From the NCBI RefSeq assembly GCF_049943955.1, contig NZ_JBNFTW010000012.1:62001-126000 (forward strand): a DNA stretch of 64,000 bases. The letters are read 5' to 3'. The notes under the pieces are model-generated. The model made no database searches. It saw nothing but the letters and a program-made list of their open reading frames with translations, and had not been told where the DNA came from. Shown here in pieces: positions 53,679-62,031 of this stretch (its first letter is position 1; each line of letters starts with the position of its first letter). This DNA is from Desulfosporosinus sp049943955. GTDB taxonomy: Bacteria; Bacillota; Desulfitobacteriia; Desulfitobacteriales; Desulfitobacteriaceae. Both the position numbers and the translations under genes were made by a program.

Positions 53679-54911
53679 GTGATTAATAAAGAACGTCTGC
53701 TTCATCGTTTAAGGGAATTAGGGAAGATAGGAAGGAATCAATCTGGAGGCATAACTCGTCACGCCTTTACTCAAGAAGATAGATCGGCAAAAGATCTTGT
53801 TGCTGTTTACATGCGGGAAGCTGGCTTACAAGTAAGAGAAGATGCCGTAGGCAATTTAATTGGCCGCCGGGAGGGATACGACCCCAACGCAGCGGTGGTT
53901 CTTACAGGTTCACACATAGACTCTGTTTGTGACGGAGGAATCTATGACGGCGCACTCGGTCTTCTCGGAGCAATCGAAGTCTTGCAGACACTAAATGAAC
54001 AACACATTGAGACGAAGCATCCCATTGAGGTTTATGCTTTTAACGACGAAGAAGGTTCACGTTTTAGTTTTAGTATGTTTGGGAGCCGAGGAGTTATCGG
54101 CAATCTAAGCCATAAAGATCTTGAAATGAAAGATAAAAATGGCATTTCCGTCGCGGAGGCAATGCAGACACAAGGATACAATCCCGACAAGATCAGTGAG
54201 GCTAACCGCTCCCAAGAGTCCATCAAAGCCTTTATTGAACTTCACATTGAACAAGGAAAAGTTTTGGAATCGAAGAACCTCTCGATTGGGATCGTCAGCG
54301 GCATCGTCAACGAACTTTGGCTAAAATGTTCTGTCTATGGTGAAGCGGGTCATGCCGGAGCTACGCCTATGACCTTGCGTCATGATGCCTTAGTTGCAGC
54401 TGCCGAAATGGTGCAAGTAGTTGAACGAGAGGCGAAATCAACAGGAACTACGGTAGCTACCGTAGGACGGCTCAATGTACAGCCGGGAGGTATCAATATC
54501 ATTCCCGGAACCGTCGAATTTACCTTAGATCTCAGGGATACTTCCCAGGAGGTCAGCGATAAGGTGGAAATGCAGATCTTTAACGAATTCGCTAGAATCT
54601 GCAAGGAAAGGGGGGTTAGTCTTAAGACTGATATTCTGCAAAGAATTCCACCTGCACCTTGCTCAGAAGCGTTCCAAATTGCGGCTCGGAAAGCATGTGA
54701 GAGTTCAGGACTTCCCTATTTTTCTCTGCCAAGCGGTGCAGGACATGATGCTATGCAGATGGTAAACATCTGCCCCATCGGCATGATTTTTGTTCGTTCC
54801 AAAGATGGAATCAGTCACAATCCTGCAGAATGGAGCAGCCCGGATGATTGTGCCAACGGAGTTAAAGTACTGTATTATACCCTATTAGAATTAGCAGTTA
54901 AAGCTAGCTAA
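53679..54911 (+). CDS. Allantoate amidohydrolase / N-carbamoyl amino acid hydrolase (M20)
   Basis: 410 residues. M20-type di-metal motifs: GSHIDSVCDGGIYDGALG (about 80), NDEEGSRF (about 125), HIEQG and a late GAGHDAM. Same family as AllC and beta-ureidopropionase. With AllB and AllE genes nearby, AllC (allantoate to ureidoglycine) is the best call. GTG 53679 has AAGGAG eight bases upstream; GTG 53670 overlaps that SD. Transcribed divergently from the amidohydrolase-permease unit. Confidence 0.85.
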   Translation: MINKERLLHRLRELGKIGRNQSGGITRHAFTQEDRSAKDLVAVYMREAGLQVREDAVGNLIGRREGYDPNAAVVLTGSHIDSVCDGGIYDGALGLLGAIEVLQTLNEQHIETKHPIEVYAFNDEEGSRFSFSMFGSRGVIGNLSHKDLEMKDKNGISVAEAMQTQGYNPDKISEANRSQESIKAFIELHIEQGKVLESKNLSIGIVSGIVNELWLKCSVYGEAGHAGATPMTLRHDALVAAAEMVQVVEREAKSTGTTVATVGRLNVQPGGINIIPGTVEFTLDLRDTSQEVSDKVEMQIFNEFARICKERGVSLKTDILQRIPPAPCSEAFQIAARKACESSGLPYFSLPSGAGHDAMQMVNICPIGMIFVRSKDGISHNPAEWSSPDDCANGVKVLYYTLLELAVKAS

Positions 54912-54942
54912 AACATATTTATTTTTATGTAACCTTTTTTGG

Positions 54943-54985
54943 GGAGTGGTCAAAAACTTATAGTTGACCACTCCCTTTAAAGTTT
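54943..54985 (+). terminator. Terminator of the allC-like gene
   Basis: GGGAGTGGTCAA pairs with TTGACCACTCCC, followed by TTTAAAG. The word AGTGGTC/GACCACT recurs in the palindrome at 56667-56692. Confidence 0.75.
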
Positions 54986-55051
54986 CATCTCTGTTATCGT
55001 CTATTACCTTCTTAAAATCTTATAGTTTTCTAATATATAATCTTCTATTAG

Positions 55052-55103
55052 CTTCATTACCTTCATTACCTTCATTACCTTCATTACCTTCATTACCTTT
55101 AAC
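55052..55103. repeat. 9-bp tandem repeat (CTTCATTAC x5)
   Basis: Five perfect copies of CTTCATTAC (55052-55096) and a degenerate sixth (CTTTAAC), in the 405-base gap between convergent genes. No ORF uses it. The rest of the gap is AT-rich apart from the two terminators. Confidence 0.9.
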
Positions 55104-55234
55104 TTCTATTCTGGTAATCTTATAAAACGATCGTTATCTAATCATTGTAACTACAGATAAACTTTCTTTCCTGCTTTTGTATTCTTAAGCTTTACTAAAA
55201 TGTGAAGTCGCTTACACAAAATTGTGAAGCATAA

Positions 55235-55289
55235 CAAAAATGCTCCCATTTACGCAAAAGATTTATAACCTTCTGCTTTATGGGAGCAT
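55235..55289 (-). terminator. Terminator of the ureidoglycine aminohydrolase gene
   Basis: ATGCTCCCAT pairs with ATGGGAGCAT across a 30-nt loop; on the minus strand TTTTTG follows. Confidence 0.65.
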
Positions 55290-55316
55290 ATCGAAAAATA
55301 GTTATGAGACAATCAT

Positions 55317-56081
55317 TTAAAGCTCGACATCTCTGTTGCAATCCTTGGAATAGATGTAAGTGAAATTCGTCCTGCCGACACCATAGGCTGCTTGAGCCAC
55401 ATAAGGACCGAACCACATGAAATCATCTTTTTTGATCATCGACCAGTTGTCATCAAGGAGATAGCACCCTTCACCTTCTAAAATATAGGCGCCATGTTCC
55501 TGGACATGAGTTTCTACGAAAGGATGGCATCCTCCCGGCGCGAAAGAGAGAATATGCATGTTCATATCGAAATTGATATCAACCGGAAGCAGATCTTTAA
55601 CGAAAACGTTTTCCATCTCATCATAAATTCTGTATTCGATATCATTCACGTTTCCATAATAAATATAGGGATTCATGCCTTCGCAGGGAATATAGACTTG
55701 TTTATACAAAAGAACCTTCATTGGCTTTTCACTGGTGTTCTTAAACTCCAGGCCAACACCTGCCGGAGCATAGATATAGGCACCATCGACCGCCCTATAG
55801 TCTTTGCCGTCAACAGTATAGTTTCCTTCCCCTTCAATGCAATAGATAAAGGTTTCGATATTGGCTTGATTACCAAATACCTTGGTTGTTCCACCACTCT
55901 TTTCAGCAGTAATCACATATTGGACAAAACTAGCCCCCATTTTCGGTGAAGCAACAATACTGATTCGACAGCCTTCAATTCCCGGGACAACATTATTTAC
56001 GAGTCCGTCGGGAGGAATTACGGCATACTTACCGTGTTTAACAACTGCTCTTGTCGCTAGAATATCTTTTGGGTAACCCAT
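55317..56081 (-). CDS. allE: (S)-ureidoglycine aminohydrolase (bicupin)
   Basis: 254 residues with two cupin domains. The second carries the metal-site residues E...H...Q (PFVETHVQEHGAYILEGEG). Typical AllE/YlbA start (RAVVKHGKYAVIPPDG) and a YVAQAAY stretch near the end. It releases ammonia from ureidoglycine to give ureidoglycolate, the step after AllC. AAAGGATGG lies before the ATG. It stands between two convergent/parallel ureide genes, with an interspersed element just upstream separating it from the cupin gene. Confidence 0.92.
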   Translation of the reverse strand: MGYPKDILATRAVVKHGKYAVIPPDGLVNNVVPGIEGCRISIVASPKMGASFVQYVITAEKSGGTTKVFGNQANIETFIYCIEGEGNYTVDGKDYRAVDGAYIYAPAGVGLEFKNTSEKPMKVLLYKQVYIPCEGMNPYIYYGNVNDIEYRIYDEMENVFVKDLLPVDINFDMNMHILSFAPGGCHPFVETHVQEHGAYILEGEGCYLLDDNWSMIKKDDFMWFGPYVAQAAYGVGRTNFTYIYSKDCNRDVEL

Positions 56082-56106
56082 GAACTATCCATCCTTTCAA
56101 GCTATC

Positions 56107-56290
56107 TTTATCCAGTTTTTAAGACCCCCACTTCTATAAGTGGGGGGGGCCTTCGTTAACTTCAGGTGGGGTAGAATCCTCCTTCGCCGCTAAGTATTCC
56201 TATTGGGAAAGGCGGCTCGGCAATAATGTCCACTGGAAATTATTGTATCTTAAGCCCCGATGTTCAGCCTTAGCTGAACGAGTTCACTGT
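56107..56290 (-). repeat. Structured interspersed element, copy C
   Basis: About 184 bp on the minus strand, beginning ACAGTGAACTCGTTCAGCTAA and ending GTCTTAAAAACTGGATAAA, with the same three hairpins as copies A and B; the middle stem has one mismatch. Its first bases supply the stop codon (TGA) of the cupin gene, so it lies inside a transcription unit between the cupin and allE genes. Confidence 0.7.
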
Positions 56291-56646
56291 TCTTTTTGTT
56301 TGGTATACAAAATCACGGCAATATACTCTAAATCACAATCTCCAATATTCTCAATGGAATGATAATCTCCGTCATTGCATTGTGTCATATCACCAGGACC
56401 GAGAATTTGTTCATCTCCATTATCATTGACCAGAGCTTTGCCTTTCAGAATGTAATATGTTTCGAAATCTCCAATATGTTGATGTTTGCCGATTGACCCT
56501 CCTACAGGGATAATACTTACTCCAAAGAGCCTGCCTGTGCCATGGTTATCCTTATTCTCAACAATATTAATGATTTTTACGGTGCCTTTTCCGCCTTTTA
56601 GGTTTGGGCTGTATTCGACCCTTAAATCTTCAGCTTTCTTGATCAT
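56284..56646 (-). CDS. Single-domain cupin protein
   Basis: 120 residues, one cupin barrel with metal-site pattern GKHQHIGDFETYYILKG (H, H, E) and a later H (GDYHSIEN). Similar small cupins occur in ureide clusters; no specific reaction is known. GGAGGAC precedes the ATG. The stop codon is formed by the first bases of interspersed element copy C, so the original C-terminus may have been altered. A 9-bp palindrome lies just upstream. Confidence 0.75.
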   Translation of the reverse strand: MIKKAEDLRVEYSPNLKGGKGTVKIINIVENKDNHGTGRLFGVSIIPVGGSIGKHQHIGDFETYYILKGKALVNDNGDEQILGPGDMTQCNDGDYHSIENIGDCDLEYIAVILYTKQKEQ

Positions 56647-56666
56647 AAACTGTCCTCCGTTTTTGG

Positions 56667-56692
56667 AAAGTGGTCATGCGGTCGACCACTTT
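56667..56692. promoter_or_regulatory. Palindrome upstream of the cupin gene (FadR-type operator?)
   Basis: AAAGTGGTC and GACCACTTT are separated by 8 nt, and an inner GGTCGACC is itself palindromic, resembling TGGT-ACC(A) sites of FadR/GntR regulators. It lies 21 bases before the cupin start and between it and the divergent FadR-like regulator gene. Confidence 0.45.
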
Positions 56693-56755
56693 ATTTGCAA
56701 TTTCATTCTAACTCATGTATTGTTATAATGCAATCTTTAATTTCGCGTTATTCTC

Positions 56756-56807
56756 GGTATGGGAACTACTCCCTATGTAGAAATAGGAGTATTACGATTG
56801 GATAAAA
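56756..56807 (+). repeat. Right-end fragment related to the interspersed elements
   Basis: GGTATGGGAACTACTCCC...GGAGTATTACGATTGGATAAA: a short ACTCCCTA/TAGGAGT hairpin followed by the GATTGGATAAA tail seen in the intact copies. It also matches the 12-kb copy (GGTATGGGAA). It lies in the promoter region of the FadR-like gene. Confidence 0.5.
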
Positions 56808-56866
56808 CGTTTGCTATAATTACTATTGTCTGTTAATGACGTGCGGCTAGAGGACACCAGAAAGGC

Positions 56867-57889
56867 TTGATAAGACAAATGGATAATCTTACCCCGATAC
56901 ATATTCCCGAAAATATACTTTTGTTAAGAAGACGACTCATGCTGTCGCAAAGCGACTTTATTCATTACTATTTAATGAACGAAAACGATCAGCCTCACCT
57001 TAGTATTTCCAAACTGTCAACACTTGAAAAAAAATCATGTAAGGACAGCGAATATTATGCCTCACTGCTTGCTCAAGCTTTCGCTGTTGATTCAAAACTT
57101 TTTCAGCTTCCCCCCGATGATTTTGCCAAGAATATTGATGTGTTTCTTGCCAACCAACGATCAGTCCATGGAAAAGCCTTAACCGACCTCACTCCAATTG
57201 AAAAAAAATCAAGTCAGGTTGAAACTCTGGCCAATGCCCTCAGTAATTTTCTTGAAGACCAACTATTAGCAAACAAAATGAAGCCAGGGGATAAGCTTCC
57301 CTCAGACCGCAATCTTGCTGTCCTATTTAATGTTGGGCGAACTTCCATTCGAGAAGCCTTAAAAGTTCTAAGCGTTCTTGGGCTTATCAATATTCTCCCT
57401 GGACAAGGTACTTTTATTGCCTCAGATAGCTCAGAATTTTTTTTGACCCCGCTGTCTTGGACATTCTTCCTGGGAGATAAGAATTTAGATCATGTAATAT
57501 CCGTTCGTAATGTCCTAGAGCTTGAATCGGCACGTCTAGCTGCTATTAATGCAACTTTAGAAGATTTGAATAATCTTAAACTAATTTTCGAAGAATCCAA
57601 AAGAGCATATCTTGAACGCGATTTTCAACACTTTCTTGATTTAGATCTTGATTTTCACCTCTCAATTGCCCAATGTTCTCACAATCCAATATTAAGTAAT
57701 TTACTCCAAACTTCACGCAAACTCATTAAACATATCAGCCAAAGCGGTATGTTAAGTATCGATAATCTAAATGCCGTCTATAAAGAACATAGCCTTATTT
57801 ATGAGAACATCTTCCAGCATCATAATGACGAAGCCGTTCTAGCCATGAAAAATCATCTTGAAAATGCCCGAATTAGATATAGCCTTTAG
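56867..57889 (+). CDS. FadR/GntR-family regulator with extra N-terminal HTH-like domain
   Basis: 340 residues, about 100 longer than usual. Residues about 10-100 look like an XRE-type helical domain (LLLRRRLMLSQSDFIHYYL, ISKLSTLEKK). A GntR winged helix follows (about 125-185, KLPSDRNLAVLFNVGRTSIREAL and GQGTFI), then an FCD effector domain (about 205-335) with metal-ligand candidates D/H (LDLDFHLSIA, EHSLIYE). TTG start is uncertain; an ATG lies four codons in. Divergent from the cupin and allE genes, with a FadR-like palindrome between, so a role in ureide gene control is plausible. Confidence 0.75.
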   Translation: MIRQMDNLTPIHIPENILLLRRRLMLSQSDFIHYYLMNENDQPHLSISKLSTLEKKSCKDSEYYASLLAQAFAVDSKLFQLPPDDFAKNIDVFLANQRSVHGKALTDLTPIEKKSSQVETLANALSNFLEDQLLANKMKPGDKLPSDRNLAVLFNVGRTSIREALKVLSVLGLINILPGQGTFIASDSSEFFLTPLSWTFFLGDKNLDHVISVRNVLELESARLAAINATLEDLNNLKLIFEESKRAYLERDFQHFLDLDLDFHLSIAQCSHNPILSNLLQTSRKLIKHISQSGMLSIDNLNAVYKEHSLIYENIFQHHNDEAVLAMKNHLENARIRYSL

Positions 57890-57903
57890 CGAACATCACG
57901 CGC

Positions 57904-57937
57904 AAAAAACCTCCAAGAGCATCCAATGGAGGTTTTT
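57904..57937. terminator. Bidirectional terminator
   Basis: AAAAACCTCCA pairs with TGGAGGTTTTT between convergent regulator genes. Confidence 0.85.
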
Positions 57938-57976
57938 CTTATACCGGGTAGAGGACTTCTTGTAAGATATGATAGT

Positions 57977-58927
57977 TCATTTTGAAGCTAGCATATCACT
58001 TCTTTTCTTATCTTTCTCAAATTCGTAATAATCCTTACTAATAATATCCTCAAGTAGATTATGATCATGAAGCAGATCGATTAAAGCACGCTCTCTTTTA
58101 GTCTTAGTAATTTGGGCATTGGTCAAAATACTGAAAGGTCTATAAATAGGGCCATTTTCAAATTTTAGGGCCTTGAAATGCTTTTGATCATCGTTGCTGC
58201 TGACGGTTAGTTTAGACATAACTGCAATTCCGAGTCCCGCTACAATGACTTCTTTAATCGCTTGTGTGCTTCCTAATTCCATAGTTACATTCAATTGATC
58301 GGGATCAAGACCTTTCTCTTTAAGAGCTATTTCCATGACCTTGCGAGTCCCGGAACCTTCCTCTCTTGTTACAAGGTGCTCAGATAATAGTTCTTCCAAA
58401 GATATCGCATTTCTTAATCCCCAGGGATGGAAAACCGGTATCACAACAACTAATTCATCTTCCCAAAAACTCTCAACATTTAGGTCCTTATACTGAACAA
58501 TAGGACCTTCAATGAGTCCAATATGCAGCTTTTTCTCCAAGATATCTTGTGAAATTGTATCTGTATTGGCAATCTTAACTTTGAACTCAACATCGGGATG
58601 ATGTTGGGACATAAACGCTAAAATTTTAGGAAGAATATATTCCCCAATAGTTAGGGTAGCACCGAGATAAAGCAATTTGCGCTGATCTTTAGCAAGAGCA
58701 TGTATCTCTTCTCGGGCATGGGAAAGAATGTCCAAAACTCTTACAACATGAGTATAAAAGATTTCACCTTCTTTTGTCAGCGTGACCCCTTTATTTGTGC
58801 GGTCAAAAAAACGTGCACCATATTCACTTTCCAGATTCTGAATCTGCAAAGTGATACTGGGCTGACTCATATGAAGACGCTTGGCTGATAAGGTAATATT
58901 ATTCGTTTCCGCGACTTCTTTAAACAT
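57977..58927 (-). CDS. LysR-family transcriptional regulator (start uncertain)
   Basis: 316 residues from the first in-frame ATG. N-terminal HTH (ITLSAKRLHMSQPSITLQIQNLE) and a PBP2-like effector domain (about 85-300), as in CysL/CysB-type regulators. That ATG has no SD. A strong GAAAGGAG lies 27 bases upstream, and the frame between codes a LysR-like IIEQVFQ stretch with no ATG/GTG/TTG, only ATC/CTT after a TGA. Either an unusual start codon is used or a one-base shift broke the original start. Target genes are unknown; no divergent partner gene is next to it. Confidence 0.8.
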   Translation of the reverse strand: MFKEVAETNNITLSAKRLHMSQPSITLQIQNLESEYGARFFDRTNKGVTLTKEGEIFYTHVVRVLDILSHAREEIHALAKDQRKLLYLGATLTIGEYILPKILAFMSQHHPDVEFKVKIANTDTISQDILEKKLHIGLIEGPIVQYKDLNVESFWEDELVVVIPVFHPWGLRNAISLEELLSEHLVTREEGSGTRKVMEIALKEKGLDPDQLNVTMELGSTQAIKEVIVAGLGIAVMSKLTVSSNDDQKHFKALKFENGPIYRPFSILTNAQITKTKRERALIDLLHDHNLLEDIISKDYYEFEKDKKRSDMLASK

Positions 58928-58974
58928 CTGAAATACTTGTTCGATGATAAGTCATCTCCTTTCAAGTATGTTTC

Positions 58975-59109
58975 TATGAACTCGTCAGCTAAAACTGAAC
59001 ATGAGGCTCCGGTGACGAAAGCGGCCTGTAGACACTTCGCTGAAAGAGCCCAGTCCATAACAAATTCTATTGTCATTCCAATTGTAGAAGTGGAGTCTTA
59101 CGATTGAAA
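58975..59109 (+). repeat. Degenerate copy of the interspersed element
   Basis: It begins ATGAACTCGTCAGCTAAAAC and ends with a weak hairpin (ATTCCA...TGGAGT) and CTTACGATTGAAAG, parallel to the intact copies. The middle differs. It shares CCATAACAAAT with the 12-kb copy, so these two form a subfamily. Confidence 0.5.
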
Positions 59110-59196
59110 GAAATAAATAGTCTTGATTATAAAATACAATAGATTATATGTCACTGCAGATTATGCAGGATACATGAAAATCAATTGTCCATCGAT

Positions 59197-59400
59197 CTAT
59201 TGTTTATTATTCTGATTGTTCTGGTCATCTTCTTTCGTTTCAGTAGTTTTCCCCTCGGAAGCTTTTTTAAATTCTGCAATTCCTTTGCCCAATGATTTTC
59301 CAACATCTGGCAATTTACCAGGACCAAAAATAACTAAAGCAATTACCAAAAGGATTGCCATTTCTGGAACATCAAAAAAACCGAATGATATCAGCATCAT
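59197..59400 (-). CDS. tatA: Twin-arginine translocase subunit TatA/TatE
   Basis: 67 residues: one N-terminal TM helix (about 8-24), the FGPGKLPDVGKSLGKGI hinge and amphipathic helix, then a polar tail. GGGAGG lies seven bases before the ATG. No tatC is adjacent. It forms the pore part of the Tat system, which the hydrogenase at 25198-26769 needs. Confidence 0.92.
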   Translation of the reverse strand: MMLISFGFFDVPEMAILLVIALVIFGPGKLPDVGKSLGKGIAEFKKASEGKTTETKEDDQNNQNNKQ

Positions 59401-59504
59401 TTTATTCCTCCCTTATAATCTGCAAACTTTTGCGAGAAACGAATCAGCTTTGTTTCTATTCTTTAGAATTACCTGGATCTCAAAGATGATTCAAATTTAT
59501 TTAT

Positions 59505-59543
59505 GGTATTTTAATAAATAAGCTCTGTCCGAAGACAGAGCTT
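59505..59543 (-). terminator. UUCG-loop terminator of the PBP gene
   Basis: On the minus strand AAGCTCTGTC-TTCG-GACAGAGCTT is followed by ATTTATTAAAAT. Confidence 0.75.
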
Positions 59544-59575
59544 AAAATGACCGATTGCGAACAATAGATTCCGTT

Positions 59576-61831
59576 CTAATAAGGCGCTTCCTGCAACTGC
59601 TTCGGCAAAGGTGCGTTAGACGGCAAACGGTAAGGTGCTTCATTAGATGGCCAAGTAATGGAAGGATCCCTATCCGGAAGATATAAGAACACACGCGAGA
59701 CTTTGTTGGAATCAACATATTCTTGTACCCAAATAGTACTAACCTGAGTGGGAAAATTCCCCTGTGCTGCTATTTCCGTTTGAATGAACTGCGATGGTGT
59801 TAAAGAACTTGGTAAATATCCCGATTTCGTATCAATTTTACCGCTAACAATTCCAGCGGGACGGGTAAACTGTGTCTGTACCGTCTTATCTTGAAGAGCA
59901 ACGGTCATGACCTTCTTCCAAATCTGAGCTGGATAGCTTCCACCGTAAACTTGGCGCAAATAATGCTGTCCATCGGGATCCGAATCATAACCCATCCACA
60001 CTACTCCCGCATAATATGGCGTATAACCGGCAAACCAAGCATCCGGATTACCATTTTTATTACCATAGCTTTGCGGCAGAGATGTGGTGCCTGTTTTTCC
60101 GGCTACCGCCCAATCCCCGATTTTTGCCGCATAGCCTGTTCCGCTCGTTACGACGCTGCTTAGCATATCACTAATTAAATAAGCGGTGGTTTGTTTCATG
60201 ACACGTTGTCGAGTTATATTCGGAGTAATAATAGTCTTTCCTGTTGAATCAATCACTTTATCGATAGCATGACTGGTAACTCGCTCTCCATTGTTGGCAT
60301 AAACCCCATAAGCCGAGGCCATATCCAATGTCGAAACGTGGCATGTCCCCAGTGCTAAACTTAATACCTTGTCCTGGTCTGTCAGAGGTAAGCCAAGATT
60401 ATCTCTGGCAAATTGCCAACCAGTATTTATACCAATTAAACTCAAGAGCTTAACTGCATAAACATTAACGGATTCCTGCAATGCATAACGCATTGTAATC
60501 TGCCCTTTCCAGCCTGAAGTAGAAGTGTCATCATCTACAGGACTGTAAGTCTGACCAGCTCCTAAATCAAAGGTAACTGGCATATCATCCAAAACAGTCC
60601 CGGGATAATAGCCACCCTTCTCCAAGGCTGGGCCATAAACAGCTAAAGGTTTAATCGTAGATCCCGGCTGTCGCTTGGCTTGCCAAGCACGGTCAAAATT
60701 CCCGAATTGATAATCCCGTCCGCCAACCATAGCCACAATATTACCTGTCGATGGTTCGATCATCGTCATAGCCCCCTGGACGAGAGTCTTATCATAACTT
60801 TTCGGGAAATTTGCCGGATCATTAAAAGCGTCTTCTGCTGCCGTTTGGATTATGGGATCTACCGTAGTATAAATCTTTAATCCTCCATTAAAGATTTGAT
60901 CCTGAGTCAGATTGTATTGGTTTTCCAACTCATTGACGACATAATCGACAAAAGACGGATACTTATAATTTGCTGTTGCATAAACAGCCTTTTGCGGTCC
61001 GCCATATGTTTTAATCATCGTGTCTACATAGGTAAAAGGTTCATTAATGGATTGATTGTATTGTGCATCGTCAATTATACCCGCATTGCGCATGACACCA
61101 AGGACAATATTGCGTCTGGCCTTAGCTGCATCAGGATGAAAATAGGGATCATATCCGCTGGATGCTTGTGGCAAACCAGCCAAAAGGGCCACCTGAGCCG
61201 GATCAAGCTGGCTGACGTCTTTGCCAAAATAGGTTTTAGCAGCCGCCTCAATACCATAGGAAGATTCGCCGAGAGGAATTTTATTGAGATAAAATGTAAG
61301 GATTTCATCCTTGGTATAGTGGCGTTCAAGTTGTATGGCAATAAGAACTTCTTGAATTTTTCTCGTTAGTGTCTTCGCCGTTGGATCTTGGATGAAGGCA
61401 TTGCGGGCCAGTTGCTGCGTAATTGTGCTAGCCCCTTCTTTGGCGCTTCCTGAAATCAAATCCTGGTAGAGTGAACCGACAATTCGAATCGGATCAATCC
61501 CGATTTCCTGATAAAAACGTTTGTCTTCGACAGCAACAAAGGTCTTTTTCACGATATCCGGGATTTGGGATGAACTTAAGCTGAGCCTATTCACAGTACT
61601 ATGTAACTGGGCAATCTCATTTCCATCCTTATCATAAATAATTGAAGACTGCTTCATGTTGTCCAAAACGGAAGGATCCCATTGCGGAAGCTGTGCAGCT
61701 GCTTTCCAGACAATAATTCCGCCAATAGCAACAGCAATAATAAGCATAGTCAAAAGTGAATAAAGGAACACTCGAAGCTTACTGCTTTTTCTTCGTCGTG
61801 GTCCGCTATTCTTGCGCGACGATTTAGCCAT
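59576..61831 (-). CDS. Class A penicillin-binding protein (PBP1A family)
   Basis: 751 residues. Basic cytoplasmic tail, one TM helix (about 20-43), glycosyltransferase GT51 domain (AVEDKRFYQEIGID near 100; GASTITQQLARN near 135) and transpeptidase domain with the SxxK Ser (PGSTIKP), SVN and KTGT boxes. It polymerises and cross-links peptidoglycan outside the membrane. A single gene with its own terminator. It lacks a long C-terminal repeat tail. Confidence 0.95.
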   Translation of the reverse strand: MAKSSRKNSGPRRRKSSKLRVFLYSLLTMLIIAVAIGGIIVWKAAAQLPQWDPSVLDNMKQSSIIYDKDGNEIAQLHSTVNRLSLSSSQIPDIVKKTFVAVEDKRFYQEIGIDPIRIVGSLYQDLISGSAKEGASTITQQLARNAFIQDPTAKTLTRKIQEVLIAIQLERHYTKDEILTFYLNKIPLGESSYGIEAAAKTYFGKDVSQLDPAQVALLAGLPQASSGYDPYFHPDAAKARRNIVLGVMRNAGIIDDAQYNQSINEPFTYVDTMIKTYGGPQKAVYATANYKYPSFVDYVVNELENQYNLTQDQIFNGGLKIYTTVDPIIQTAAEDAFNDPANFPKSYDKTLVQGAMTMIEPSTGNIVAMVGGRDYQFGNFDRAWQAKRQPGSTIKPLAVYGPALEKGGYYPGTVLDDMPVTFDLGAGQTYSPVDDDTSTSGWKGQITMRYALQESVNVYAVKLLSLIGINTGWQFARDNLGLPLTDQDKVLSLALGTCHVSTLDMASAYGVYANNGERVTSHAIDKVIDSTGKTIITPNITRQRVMKQTTAYLISDMLSSVVTSGTGYAAKIGDWAVAGKTGTTSLPQSYGNKNGNPDAWFAGYTPYYAGVVWMGYDSDPDGQHYLRQVYGGSYPAQIWKKVMTVALQDKTVQTQFTRPAGIVSGKIDTKSGYLPSSLTPSQFIQTEIAAQGNFPTQVSTIWVQEYVDSNKVSRVFLYLPDRDPSITWPSNEAPYRLPSNAPLPKQLQEAPY

Positions 61832-61963
61832 ATTAAATAACCCCCAACAATTAAATACTAAATAAAGTATAACATACTAAATATCGATAAATAGAATGGT
61901 AATAATTGCTTAATCGTCACTTTGGTACATTTTTCATACTCGCGGACATCTACTTCTTTCACT

Positions 61964-61993
61964 TTGATCTAGCCCTCATGCTAGAGGTATAAT
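61964..61993 (+). promoter_or_regulatory. Sigma-A promoter of the thiamine-binding protein gene
   Basis: TTGATC, an 18-nt spacer and perfect TATAAT (61988-61993). The spacer contains CTAG-N8-CTAG. The start codon is 38 bases downstream. Confidence 0.6.
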
Positions 61994-62031
61994 TACATAA
62001 AATAATTCTCTAAGAAAGGAAGAGAACGATA

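Noticed and set aside
55052..55103. CRISPR array
   Set aside because: Repeat unit is 9 bp with no spacers; no cas genes in the window.
55201..55218. TGTGAA...TTACACA inverted repeat resembling a CRP/Rex-type site
   Set aside because: It lies downstream of two converging genes with no promoter to control.
61840..62031. TPP riboswitch before the thiamine-binding protein gene
   Set aside because: No CTGAGA-type thi-box is present; a simple sigma-A promoter accounts for the region.
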